A DNA stretch of 60,262 nucleotides. Source: CAJWPI01 sp964571215 (lineage in GTDB: Bacteria > Pseudomonadota > Gammaproteobacteria > Magnimaribacterales > Magnimaribacteraceae). Below are positions 17,740-26,602 of this stretch, in pieces. The stretch covers positions 1 through 60,262 of the forward strand of contig CAZMZZ010000004.1 of assembly GCA_964571215.1 (NCBI GenBank), in the 5' to 3' direction. The notes below the pieces were generated by a model, which saw only the letters and a program-made list of their open reading frames with translations, did no database searches and was not told where the DNA came from. Both the position numbers and the translations under genes were made by a program. Position 1 is the first letter of the stretch. Every line of letters begins with the position of its first letter.

Positions 17740-19455
17740 ATGAAATTAACTAAAAATATAAGTTGGACTTACGAATTTGATGTTGTAGTCGTAGGTTCTG
17801 GAAATGGTGCAATGACCACAGGACTTGTGGTACATGACCATGGAGCTAAAGTAGTTCTAATAGAAAAATCTAATCAATATGGTGGAACTAGTGCATCTTC
17901 AGGGGGAGGTGTGTGGATTCCTAACAATAGGTATGCAAAGGATGCAAAGGCAATTGATTCAATTAAAGAAGCTAAAACCTATATTCAACATGTTTCTCCC
18001 AAGGGAAAAATAAAAGAAGATTTAATAGATATTTATCTTGAAAAAGGTCCGGAAATGATCGATTACCTTCATAATAATTCAAGAGTTAGATACCAATCTT
18101 TAGAACATTATCCTGACTACTTTCCTGATGATCCAGGAGGAAAAAATGGACATCGGTCTATGGAACCTGAACCGATAGATGGATCATTATTGAAAAATGA
18201 ATTTTCAGATTTAAGAGAACAGCACCCACAAACAACAGGACCACTTGGAATAAACTTCACTCAAGTTGAAGGTCAAATTTTGCTTGGAGCTTTAAAGGGA
18301 TGGACAGTTTTATTCTTAAAATTATTTTTAAAGTTTATTGCTGATTTTCCACATAGATTAACTTCCTCACGAGACAAAAGATTAACAATGGGGAATGCAG
18401 GTATAGCTAGGCTGAAACTATCTCTCAATGACAGAAATGTACCATTATGGTTAAACACGGAATTCTTAGATCTGGTTACAAAAGAGAATAGGGTTATAGG
18501 AATAAAAGCAAAGAAGAATAAAACAATTGTCTATATTAAAGCTAATCGTGGAGTAGTCTTAGCTGCTGGAGGATTTGAAAAAAATCAAGAAATGCGTGAT
18601 GAATACTTGCCTAGGCCATCAAAACAAGAATGGAGTGCTGCAAATCTTCACAATACGGGAGATGCAATAAATGCTGCTATAAAAGTTGGAGCTCAGGTCC
18701 ATCAGATGGATAGTGCATGGTGGTCAACTGTTATGATAGTTCCAGGAGAGAAAAAAGCTAGGTTGTCTATGGTTGATAAATCTCTTCCTGGAAATTTCTG
18801 TGTAAATAAAAAAGGAGAAAGATTTTCTAATGAATCACAAAACTATGTAAGTTTTGTAGATGAAATGTATGAGAAGTATAGAAAAGGTAATCCATGTATA
18901 CCCTGCTATATGATATTTGACTCTGAATTCAGAAAAAAAAGACCCTGTGGTCCAATATTACAATCTTCACTAATGCCAGATTTTATGATTCCAAGTTCTT
19001 GGTGGTCTCCAACCTTCCTATCAAAAGCAAATTCTTTAGAAAATCTGGCTACTATAGTAGGAATAGACCCTGAAGGTCTCACAAAAAGTATTAAAAAAGT
19101 AAATGAATACTCAAGAAATGGAAAAGATAAAGATTTCCAAAGAGGAGAAAATGCTTATGATAAGTATTATGGTGACCCAGAGGTTAAACCGAATCCATGT
19201 TTAGCTGAAATTAAAAAACCACCTTTTTATTGTGTTGTTTTGTATCCTGGGGAGATGGGAACTGCAGGAGGTTTAGTTATTGATAAGAATTCTAGAGTCC
19301 TTGATATTGAAGGAAAATCTATCAATGGCTTATGGGCATGTGGAAATACAGCAACAGCTTTACTGCCAAGGTATCCTGGTCCTGGTTCAACTCTAGGACC
19401 TGCAATGACTTTTGGTTATTTAGCTGCTAAAGATATAACAGGATCTAACAACTAA
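17740..19455 (+). CDS. kstD: 3-ketosteroid delta-1-dehydrogenase-like FAD protein
   Basis: 571 residues, a usual length for KstD. The FAD-binding start VVVGSGNGAMTTGLVV is near residues 15-30, followed by IEKSNQYGGTSASSGGGVWIP. Near 495-512 comes PFYCVVLYPGEMGTAGGLV, and near the end YPGPGSTLGPAMTFGYLAA, both typical of the KstD/fumarate-reductase flavoprotein family. KstD introduces the C1-C2 double bond in ring A of 3-ketosteroids. Related flavoproteins in this family (Delta4-dehydrogenases, other ketone dehydrogenases) cannot be excluded. It heads a plus-strand run ending with a ketosteroid isomerase gene, which supports the steroid reading. Confidence 0.84.
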   Translation: MKLTKNISWTYEFDVVVVGSGNGAMTTGLVVHDHGAKVVLIEKSNQYGGTSASSGGGVWIPNNRYAKDAKAIDSIKEAKTYIQHVSPKGKIKEDLIDIYLEKGPEMIDYLHNNSRVRYQSLEHYPDYFPDDPGGKNGHRSMEPEPIDGSLLKNEFSDLREQHPQTTGPLGINFTQVEGQILLGALKGWTVLFLKLFLKFIADFPHRLTSSRDKRLTMGNAGIARLKLSLNDRNVPLWLNTEFLDLVTKENRVIGIKAKKNKTIVYIKANRGVVLAAGGFEKNQEMRDEYLPRPSKQEWSAANLHNTGDAINAAIKVGAQVHQMDSAWWSTVMIVPGEKKARLSMVDKSLPGNFCVNKKGERFSNESQNYVSFVDEMYEKYRKGNPCIPCYMIFDSEFRKKRPCGPILQSSLMPDFMIPSSWWSPTFLSKANSLENLATIVGIDPEGLTKSIKKVNEYSRNGKDKDFQRGENAYDKYYGDPEVKPNPCLAEIKKPPFYCVVLYPGEMGTAGGLVIDKNSRVLDIEGKSINGLWACGNTATALLPRYPGPGSTLGPAMTFGYLAAKDITGSNN

Positions 19456-19463
19456 AGTAAAAA

Positions 19464-20402
19464 ATGAAAGCAATTAATTATTCAGATAAAAAAGTATTTT
19501 GTGTAAATACTCCTACCCCCAAAGGAGATGGAGTAATTGTTAATATTTCTTCAATAGGAATATGCGGAACAGACCTGCACCTTCTTGAAGCTGGAGCACA
19601 CTCACCTCATATAGCTGGTCATGAAATTTCAGGAGTGACTTCAAATGGACAGGCTGTTTCCATAGAGCCAGTGATAAGATGTGGTGAATGTAAATGCTGC
19701 AAAAGGGGGGACTACCAGCTTTGCCAAGGAGACTCAGCAGTTCTTGGTATAGATAAAGATGGAGGAATGACGGAGCAGATGATAGTTCCAGAATATTGTC
19801 TAGTTCCTTTAAATCAAAACATTAATTTAAAGGATGCTTCTTTAGTAGAGCCTTTAGCTGTAGCCTTACATGGACTGCTCAGAACAGATACTAAAGCTAC
19901 AGACAGAGTAGCTGTAATAGGCGGAGGCAGTGTTGGTCTTTGTACGGTAGCAGCTGCAAAGTACTTAGGCTGCGAAGTAAGTCTATCGGCAAGATATGAT
20001 CATCAACGAGAGGCGGGTGCAAAATTAGGGGCTACCGAATTAAAAGGAGTTTATGAAAAAGTAGTAGATTGTGCAGGAACTCCAGATGCCATAGACCTAT
20101 GCATTGAAAGTTGTTCTCCAGGAGCAACTCTAATTCTTTTAGCAATACCATGGGATAGATTAGATTTACCTGGAATACCTATGATGTTAAATGAAATAAG
20201 AGTTTTTCCTTCTATGGTTTATGGAATCACAAACGGATCAAGAGATATTGATAGGGCAGCAGAATTACTTTCTTCAAACCCTTTACTTGGAGAGACATTA
20301 ATAACCCATCGTTTTCCGTTGGATGCTGCTGAGGAAGCTTTTAATGTTGCTAAAGAAAGAAAAACTGGATCTATCAAGGTTGTCTTTGATACTGATATAT
20401 AA
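19464..20402 (+). CDS. Zinc-dependent MDR alcohol dehydrogenase
   Basis: 312 residues, medium-chain dehydrogenase family. Catalytic zinc ligands are in GICGTDLHL and AGHEISG; the structural zinc loop has four cysteines in CGECKCCKRGDYQLC. The Rossmann motif VIGGGSVGLC is near residues 150-160. It oxidises an alcohol with NAD(P). At 312 residues it is slightly shorter than the usual 340. It sits eight bases after the KstD-like gene and nine before an SDR, so it is in the steroid-type operon; whether it handles a ring hydroxyl or a side-chain alcohol is unknown. Confidence 0.85.
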   Translation: MKAINYSDKKVFCVNTPTPKGDGVIVNISSIGICGTDLHLLEAGAHSPHIAGHEISGVTSNGQAVSIEPVIRCGECKCCKRGDYQLCQGDSAVLGIDKDGGMTEQMIVPEYCLVPLNQNINLKDASLVEPLAVALHGLLRTDTKATDRVAVIGGGSVGLCTVAAAKYLGCEVSLSARYDHQREAGAKLGATELKGVYEKVVDCAGTPDAIDLCIESCSPGATLILLAIPWDRLDLPGIPMMLNEIRVFPSMVYGITNGSRDIDRAAELLSSNPLLGETLITHRFPLDAAEEAFNVAKERKTGSIKVVFDTDI

Positions 20403-20411
20403 TTATTAAAC

Positions 20412-21170
20412 ATGACAAATTTAAAAGATAAAGTTGCAATCATAACTGGTGCCGGACAAGGAGTTGGTAAGGGTATAGCGATTGCACTAGCAAAAGCGGG
20501 AGCAACAATTGTTGTATCTGGACGCACTCTAACTAAGGTACAACAGACAATAAAAGAAATTGAATCTTTTGGAGGAAAAGGAATTGCCCTGGAATGTGAA
20601 GTGACTAATCAAGACCATATAGAGAACTGTGTAAAGAAGACTGTAAGTACTTTTAGCTCTATAGACATCTTGATAAACAATGCACAAATTGTTCCTTTAG
20701 GAGAGTTAATAGATGTTACTGATGAAGCTTTTAACCAGGCTTGGTTATCTGGGCCTTTAGCCACCCATCGTTTTATGAAACTTTGTTATCCTTATTTGAA
20801 AAAGAGTCAGGGAAGTATAGTTAATTTAGGAACTGGTGCTGCTATTAGACCGGATCCAAAGGGCTTTGGTGCTTATACAGCTGTAAAGGAGGCAATAAGA
20901 TCGCTTACTAGAGCTGCAGCGGTAGAGTGGGGTAAAGACGGGATAAGAGTTAATACAATAATACCTTTAGCTAACTCACCAGGTATGGATATGTGGGAAG
21001 ATATGTTTCCTGAAGAAGCGGAAGCTTTTAAAGAAACCATACCCTTAGGGAGAATAGGAGATTGTGAAGAAGATATAGGAGAAGCAGTAGTGGCCTTAGT
21101 TGGACCTCAATGCAAGTATATTACTGGAGCTACTCTAACTTTAGATGGAGGTCACGCCTTTGTAAGATAG
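20412..21170 (+). CDS. SDR family oxidoreductase with altered active site
   Basis: 252 residues. The NAD(P) loop GAGQGVGKGIA and the YTAVK Tyr/Lys pair are present, and it ends TGATLTLDGGHAF as classical SDRs do. Two positions are odd: NNAG is NNAQ, and the segment before YTAVK reads NLGTGAAIRP, with Thr or Gly where the catalytic Ser normally lies. A Thr could partly replace Ser, so activity may be retained or changed. Position in the operon between the MDR dehydrogenase and two SnoaL-fold genes suggests a steroid-type substrate. Confidence 0.82.
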   Translation: MTNLKDKVAIITGAGQGVGKGIAIALAKAGATIVVSGRTLTKVQQTIKEIESFGGKGIALECEVTNQDHIENCVKKTVSTFSSIDILINNAQIVPLGELIDVTDEAFNQAWLSGPLATHRFMKLCYPYLKKSQGSIVNLGTGAAIRPDPKGFGAYTAVKEAIRSLTRAAAVEWGKDGIRVNTIIPLANSPGMDMWEDMFPEEAEAFKETIPLGRIGDCEEDIGEAVVALVGPQCKYITGATLTLDGGHAFVR

Positions 21171-21184
21171 GGATTGAAGAAAAG

Positions 21185-21682
21185 ATGAAATCAAAATTAG
21201 AAAAATTATTAGATATAGAAGAAATTAAGAAATTAAAATATAGATATTTTAGAGGCATAGATATGGCAGACATAGAATTACTGTCAACCCTCTTTACAGA
21301 GGATGCCTCCCTTGATTATAGAGGAGGAACTTACAGGTGGCAGGTAGAAGGAAAAAAAGACATTTTAGAACAGATAGAGAATGCCTTTCATTCAGATGCT
21401 TTGGCTTGTCATCAAGGTCATCATCCTGAAATAGAGATAACCGGTCTCTATACAGCTCAAGGAATTTGGTATTTAAGCGATACTTTTACTGATACGAAGA
21501 ATAAGACTATCACCAGGGGTTCAGCAATATATAAAGATCAATATGTTTTAGAAGAAGATAACTGGAAAATTAAAAAATCAGAATATGATCGCCTTTGGGA
21601 AGAAATTGAACCCTCTAATCCAAAGACAAAAGTAATAGTTCAATACCTTGCAGAACATGGAAAAAAATTAGATGAAAAGTGA
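21185..21682 (+). CDS. SnoaL/NTF2-like protein
   Basis: 165 residues from the ATG at 21185; in-frame ATG codons further upstream lie inside the SDR gene and are rejected. The fold is suggested by IEEIKKLKYRYFRGIDMADIELLSTLFTEDA-type N-terminal helices and the later strands ITRGSAIYKDQYVLEEDNWKI, a pattern of the SnoaL_4-type proteins, which include hydratases, dehydratases and isomerases acting on ring or polyketide compounds. The stop overlaps the next ATG region by 11 bases, so the two are co-translated. Exact activity is not known. Confidence 0.72.
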   Translation: MKSKLEKLLDIEEIKKLKYRYFRGIDMADIELLSTLFTEDASLDYRGGTYRWQVEGKKDILEQIENAFHSDALACHQGHHPEIEITGLYTAQGIWYLSDTFTDTKNKTITRGSAIYKDQYVLEEDNWKIKKSEYDRLWEEIEPSNPKTKVIVQYLAEHGKKLDEK

Positions 21683-22058
21683 AAATATCACTAAAGAAGT
21701 TGTATCAAATTATTTTGAAGCCTGGAAAACAAATAACAAAGAGAAATTACTCTCACTTTTTACGGAAGATTCAATTTGGGAAGATCCAGTTGGAAGTAAA
21801 CCTAATACTGGGCTGGAGGAGATAGCTAATTTTTGGGATAACGCTCATCTTGATAACTCAACAATCTTGACCCCAATTATTAGTAAAGAAATCTATTTAG
21901 GTTATGAAGCTTTAGTGTCTTTTACTATGCAAATAAGGGACAAAGAGATGAAGGGTATGGATCTTGAGGTAATTGATTATTTTAAAATTAGCAACAAAGG
22001 CAATATTGATATTGCAAGAGCTTTTTGGGATCAAAATTGTATAAAAGTAGTTGAATAA
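21672..22058 (+). CDS. ksi: Steroid delta-isomerase (ketosteroid isomerase)
   Basis: 128 residues, the length of bacterial ketosteroid isomerases (about 125-131). From memory of the Comamonas testosteroni enzyme, the catalytic residues fall at the same numbers: Tyr14 (NYFEAW), Asp38 in WEDPVGSKPNTG (Comamonas: VEDPVGSEPRSG), and an Asp at 102 in VIDYFKI corresponding to Asp99 of PIDHFRF. The enzyme moves the double bond from delta-5 to delta-4 in 3-ketosteroids. The start overlaps the SnoaL gene before it, and a strong terminator follows. This is the best single piece of evidence for steroid metabolism here. Confidence 0.85.
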   Translation: MKSENITKEVVSNYFEAWKTNNKEKLLSLFTEDSIWEDPVGSKPNTGLEEIANFWDNAHLDNSTILTPIISKEIYLGYEALVSFTMQIRDKEMKGMDLEVIDYFKISNKGNIDIARAFWDQNCIKVVE

Positions 22059-22060
22059 AA

Positions 22061-22089
22061 AAAGAGCGAAGTAAATCGCTCTTTTTTTT
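22061..22089. terminator. Bidirectional intrinsic terminator
   Basis: Nine-base stem AAAGAGCGA / TCGCTCTTT (22061-22069 and 22076-22084) with a six-base loop, then a run of T to 22089; the other strand also has an A run before the stem. It ends the steroid-type operon and the convergent TonB receptor transcript. Confidence 0.88.
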
Positions 22090-22104
22090 ACCTATCAAAA
22101 AGGA

Positions 22105-24660
22105 TTAGAATCTAACTGAAGCGTCAACTCCAAAAGTTCTTGGAGCATTAAAAGTTCCACCTGCGAATCCAAGACCTCCAAAATTTATACCCCAGTTAAT
22201 AAATTCCTCATCAGTAAGGTTTTTACCCCATACAGATATCTCCAGGGTTCCATCTCCTACACTAGTTGCCATATCTGCAAGTGTAATTCTTGCATTTACA
22301 AGAGTATGAGCTTTTTGATCAGGGCCAAATAAAGGACCGTAATCAAAAGGATGGAATGCTACACCGTCTCTCCAGTTAACATCTAATCTGTAAATAAGAG
22401 TACCAAGTTCAATTGGATTTGATTCGTATTGCACTCCTAGTGTTGCACTTCCATCACCAGAAAACCCTTTCTTAGCCGGGTTTTTACCTATTTGAGCCAT
22501 TTGAGCTGCATTTGTGCCGTCTAAGACTTGTCCATAAATACCTAAAGGAGCACAAGCTGCATCAGTACATCTATAGGGATAGTTCTTAATATCTACATCT
22601 GTTTCTCCGTATCCAAAATTGATAATCAGGCCAGGAGTAGGGACATAAATTGCTTCAATCTCAAATCCCTCATGAGATTCTTCACCGGTATTAGCTGTTC
22701 TTGAAGTAGCTCCAGAAGAATCAGCAATAAACTCAGCTTGTTGCATATCTTCACCATCAATAGCGAATACTGCTAGATTTATTTGAAGCTTTTTATCCAT
22801 CAGACTAGCCTTTAAACCTAGCTCAGTAGATTCAACTGTCTCTTCATCGAAGGGTTTATAAAATAAAGGAGCATATAAATCTATACCAGGAATGCCTGTT
22901 GAAGTTGAAATAAAACCGTTAGTTCTAGCATTAAATCCACCAGAATTATAACCAGTTGAATATTTAGCATAGTAAGTTAGATCTTCAGTAGGTCTATAAA
23001 TTAACGCTAATTCTCCACTCGTATTAGACCATTCATCTTCATCCCTTAATGGCAAATCATAAGGCCAATTAGCAGGAAGAGTACCTGATGCCTGTAATGC
23101 TGCGAGCAGACTTACTCCAGGAGCACCTGAAGGGATATTACTAAAAGCTGTTCTCAACCCTTGTTGTCTAGCAAGTAGATTTGTGTGGGTCATATAGGCT
23201 GACTTCTTATCTTCTGTGTGCCTCACACCTAACTGAACGTTTAGGGTATCAGAAACAGCATAATCAAGATGCATAAAATAGGCGGTTGATTCTGTATCAC
23301 CTCCGTACTCAAAAAGCGGAGCACCCAAAGGAGCTGTCGCTCCAAAGTTACAAAGACCTAAAAAAGAAAAAGGAGGTCCTGCGCAAGTTGAGGGTGAAGA
23401 AGCTGCTAGGAATGGACCTGGAAGAGAAAAGTATTGTGGATTAGTTTCCCAAACTTCTTCTTCAAAGTAATAACCTCCAAATACATATTTTAGATCACCT
23501 ACTTCTCCTACTAGTTGGACTTCAAAGCTATCTTGTTCTTGCCCTTTTTTAGAATCTGCTGCATGGAATAAAGGAAAACCAAGAGTGTTAGCAGGAAAAT
23601 TATTGACTCCTCCAGAGTGCAATACATAGGCGCCATCATCAAGATCAGTTCCAGTGGGTTGAGAGTCATACTCTCTATGAGAAGCTATAACTTTAAGGTT
23701 ATTTCTTTCTCCTATTTCCTGGTTATAAGTAATTTTTTCTCCTTGAACTTCAACAAATTCAGGGCCCGTTGCATCAAGTTCAAAATATTTCTTTCTTTTA
23801 AGTGGATTGTTACCAATTCTAGCTTTTAATGAAGAAAATTCCTTTCCTCCTAACATAACATGCATGTCATTTACCCATGTCATTTGAAAAGGCATGGCAT
23901 TACTTTCTGACTCTTCTTTATCAAAGACATAATCAAGAGTCCAGGTATCATGATCTAAACGAAAAGCTACTCGGTAGCCTTGTCTGTCATCATCTCCAAG
24001 CTCTCTATAAGGATTGATAGAAGGGGCAACCGTATTTTTCATGTAACCTTCTCTATCAGTTGTAGCCACAGAAAATTTAGCACTTAAAGCTCCCCATTTA
24101 GCTGTATCTAAAGAAGCATTAAACTTGTTTAGACCAAAATTTCCTGCAGAAAGTTTACCTTTAAAAGAAAATTCTCCACTAGGTGCTTTAGAAATTATAT
24201 TAACAGCACCACCAATAGAATTTCTTCCTTGTAAAGTTCCTTGAGGCCCTCTTAACACTTCTATTCTCTCTAAGTCTATAATTTCAAATACTGTTCCAGT
24301 CATACGAGCTAAATACACTCCATCTAGATAGACAGCTACTTTAGGATCCATAAGTAGCTGAGTTTCTCCAGAAGAGAATCCTCTAATTGCAAAGCCAGCA
24401 TTATTATTACTAGCAGGTTGCTTGTTTATTAGAAGATTAGGTACGGAGTGTCCTATATCATAGAAATTTGAAACACCTTTTTGTTCTAAAGTAGTTTCAT
24501 TAAAAGCTGTTATTGCAATCGGAGTATCTTGAAGACTAGATTCTCTTTTTTGAGCCGTGACGATGATCTCTTCTACTTGCTCTGTTTTTTCTGCATGCAG
24601 AAATCCAAAAGAACTCATACTGAGTATTGTCATTAATAAAATCTTAATAGTTTTATTCAT
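22105..24660 (-). CDS. TonB-dependent outer-membrane receptor
   Basis: 851 residues. A signal peptide ends at about residue 23 (FGFLHA), then a TonB box-like EEIIVTAQKRESSLQDTP, a plug domain (about 45-160) with GFAIRGFSSGETQLL, VAVYLDGVYLAR and IEVLRGPQGTLQGRNSIGG, and a beta-barrel to a C-terminal Phe. It imports a substrate too large or hydrophobic for porins using TonB energy; the ligand is unknown. It lies tail to tail with the ketosteroid-isomerase operon, so uptake of a sterol-like compound is possible. A GGGGGAG Shine-Dalgarno precedes the ATG. Confidence 0.92.
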   Translation of the reverse strand: MNKTIKILLMTILSMSSFGFLHAEKTEQVEEIIVTAQKRESSLQDTPIAITAFNETTLEQKGVSNFYDIGHSVPNLLINKQPASNNNAGFAIRGFSSGETQLLMDPKVAVYLDGVYLARMTGTVFEIIDLERIEVLRGPQGTLQGRNSIGGAVNIISKAPSGEFSFKGKLSAGNFGLNKFNASLDTAKWGALSAKFSVATTDREGYMKNTVAPSINPYRELGDDDRQGYRVAFRLDHDTWTLDYVFDKEESESNAMPFQMTWVNDMHVMLGGKEFSSLKARIGNNPLKRKKYFELDATGPEFVEVQGEKITYNQEIGERNNLKVIASHREYDSQPTGTDLDDGAYVLHSGGVNNFPANTLGFPLFHAADSKKGQEQDSFEVQLVGEVGDLKYVFGGYYFEEEVWETNPQYFSLPGPFLAASSPSTCAGPPFSFLGLCNFGATAPLGAPLFEYGGDTESTAYFMHLDYAVSDTLNVQLGVRHTEDKKSAYMTHTNLLARQQGLRTAFSNIPSGAPGVSLLAALQASGTLPANWPYDLPLRDEDEWSNTSGELALIYRPTEDLTYYAKYSTGYNSGGFNARTNGFISTSTGIPGIDLYAPLFYKPFDEETVESTELGLKASLMDKKLQINLAVFAIDGEDMQQAEFIADSSGATSRTANTGEESHEGFEIEAIYVPTPGLIINFGYGETDVDIKNYPYRCTDAACAPLGIYGQVLDGTNAAQMAQIGKNPAKKGFSGDGSATLGVQYESNPIELGTLIYRLDVNWRDGVAFHPFDYGPLFGPDQKAHTLVNARITLADMATSVGDGTLEISVWGKNLTDEEFINWGINFGGLGFAGGTFNAPRTFGVDASVRF

Positions 24661-24803
24661 ATCTCCCCCTGTGGTAAAACTTATTAGTTTATAAAACCTT
24701 AATAAAAAAATTAATTTAAAATAACTATATTTTTTGTAATTCTGCTCCTAATTTATGTGATATGCAAATTTCCTTACAACATTTAAATTGATACTAGAGA
24801 TTT

Positions 24804-25559
24804 GTGGTAATTGAAGATTTATATTTTTATTTAGTAGCTGTACCAGCTGTAATACTTTATGGCATAGCAAAAGGCGGGTTTGCCGGACCCTTAGCTATTA
24901 TAGGAGTACCCTTAATGTCATTAGTTGTATCTCCTTTACAAGCTGCAGCTATTATGCTTCCAATACTTTGTTTACAAGACATAGTAGCTATCTATAGTTA
25001 TAGGAATAAATTTCATTTTGAGAATCTTAAATCTCTTATACCTGGTGGATTATTAGGTATTATTGCAGGGGCATTATGGTTTAGATATTTGTCTGATGAT
25101 TTAATAAGGATCTTTATAGGAATTATTGCAATAATCTTTGTTTTAAATTATTTGTTTGAAAAAGAAGAATCAGAACCGACAAAAACCTCTTATACAAAAG
25201 GAACTTTCTTTGGTTCTTTATCAGGTTTTATTAGCTTTGGAATTCATGCAGGAGGACTTCCCTTTAATATGTATATGTTACCTCAAAAACTTGACCAAAG
25301 GATACTAGTGGGAACAGCAGCTCTCTTTTTTGCAATTATGAATTACGTAAAGCTATTCCCTTATTATCTGTTAGGTCAGTTAAGTTTCGATAATCTACTT
25401 ACATCTTTTGTTCTAATGCCTTTTGCACCAGTAGGATTTTTTATAGGCTATTATCTAACTCACAAAGTTAAAGAAAAGTTTTTCTACTCAGTTGCTTATA
25501 TTTGTTTACTTTTAGTAGGTATTAAACTGTTGTATGAAGGAATAGGGAATCTATTATGA
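24804..25559 (+). CDS. TauE/SafE family sulfite exporter-like permease
   Basis: 251 residues with about eight hydrophobic helices and the two-repeat layout of TauE/SafE proteins; AKGGFAGPLAIIGVPLMSLVV near the N terminus and a second copy-like FISFGIHAGGLPFNMYML are typical. The family exports sulfite, sulfoacetate or other organic anions. The start is GTG at 24804 with a weak Shine-Dalgarno; the 143-bp gap to the divergent TonB receptor has no clear promoter. The stop overlaps the next start as ATGA. The substrate is unknown. Confidence 0.82.
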   Translation: MVIEDLYFYLVAVPAVILYGIAKGGFAGPLAIIGVPLMSLVVSPLQAAAIMLPILCLQDIVAIYSYRNKFHFENLKSLIPGGLLGIIAGALWFRYLSDDLIRIFIGIIAIIFVLNYLFEKEESEPTKTSYTKGTFFGSLSGFISFGIHAGGLPFNMYMLPQKLDQRILVGTAALFFAIMNYVKLFPYYLLGQLSFDNLLTSFVLMPFAPVGFFIGYYLTHKVKEKFFYSVAYICLLLVGIKLLYEGIGNLL

Positions 25560-26602
25560 GCATGAGAGCAGTTGTAATTTCAAAATATGGAGATAGTTCA
25601 GTTTTAGAACATAGACGGAACATAGAAATCCCCAAACCAAAACAAAATCAAGTTTTGATAGAAAATAAGGCTACTTCTATTAACCCAATAGACTTAATGA
25701 AACGAGAAGGTTATGGCAAGGAGGTTTTTGAAAAAATAAGAAAAAATAAATTTCCATGGATTTTAGGATGCGATGTATCTGGAATCATTGTAGATGTTGG
25801 CAGTAAGGTAACGAAATTCAAAAAAGGACAGGAAGTTTGGGGTTGCACCTCTGGGGTCAATCAAGGAACTTACGCCGAATATATATCCCTATACCAAAAT
25901 GAAATCAGTTTAAAACCAAAAAATATTAATTTTATAGAAGCTGCTTCTATACCTTATGCAGCATTATCTGCTTGGTCAGCAATAGTTAGATGGGCGGGTT
26001 TAAGGCCAAGTGATTTTTTAAATAAAAGAGTATTTATTCAGGCGGGGGCAGGGGGAGTTGGTTCTTTTGCTATACAGCTCCTTTCCTATTGGGGAAGTAA
26101 AATTGCTACTACTTGTAGTAGCAAAAATATCGAATTATTAAATTCTTTAGGAGCGGAAATAACAATAGATTATAACCAAGATAATTTTTTTGATGTTTTA
26201 TTAAATTACGACCTAGTATTAGATTTATTAGGTGATTTAGGAGGAGAACAATCAGTTATAAAATCAATTGGTGTTTTATCCAAAAGATCTTCATCTCATT
26301 ACATATCCTTAAATCATCCTTTTTTAAATACCATTGATGAAAAAGGATTATTTTTAGGGGTTCCTTCCGCCTTGATTCAACGACAAAAGTTACGGCAACT
26401 ATATAAACCTATTAATGTTCATTGGTCTCTATATAGACCAAACCCCTCTGCTCTTGAATTAATAGCAAATTTAGTTGAAGAAGAAGTAATTAAGCCTATT
26501 ATTGATACCGTCTTTAAACTTGAAGATATAAAAAATGCTCAAGAGAAAGTATCCACATCACATACGGTAGGAAAAGTAGTAGTAAATATAACTGATGACT
26601 AA
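25556..26602 (+). CDS. Quinone oxidoreductase-like MDR protein (zinc-free)
   Basis: 348 residues, medium-chain dehydrogenase/reductase of the RTN4IP1/quinone-oxidoreductase branch. ATSINPIDLMKREGYG, WILGCDVSGIIVDVG, VWGCTSG and the nucleotide loop QAGAGGVGSFAIQLL are visible. No zinc-ligand cluster is present, as expected for the quinone/enoyl reductase branch, which reduces quinones or alpha,beta-unsaturated ketones with NADPH. ATG at 25556 overlaps the previous stop; a second ATG at 25562 is equally possible. Its last eight bases overlap pdxJ. Confidence 0.82.
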   Translation: MSMRAVVISKYGDSSVLEHRRNIEIPKPKQNQVLIENKATSINPIDLMKREGYGKEVFEKIRKNKFPWILGCDVSGIIVDVGSKVTKFKKGQEVWGCTSGVNQGTYAEYISLYQNEISLKPKNINFIEAASIPYAALSAWSAIVRWAGLRPSDFLNKRVFIQAGAGGVGSFAIQLLSYWGSKIATTCSSKNIELLNSLGAEITIDYNQDNFFDVLLNYDLVLDLLGDLGGEQSVIKSIGVLSKRSSSHYISLNHPFLNTIDEKGLFLGVPSALIQRQKLRQLYKPINVHWSLYRPNPSALELIANLVEEEVIKPIIDTVFKLEDIKNAQEKVSTSHTVGKVVVNITDD

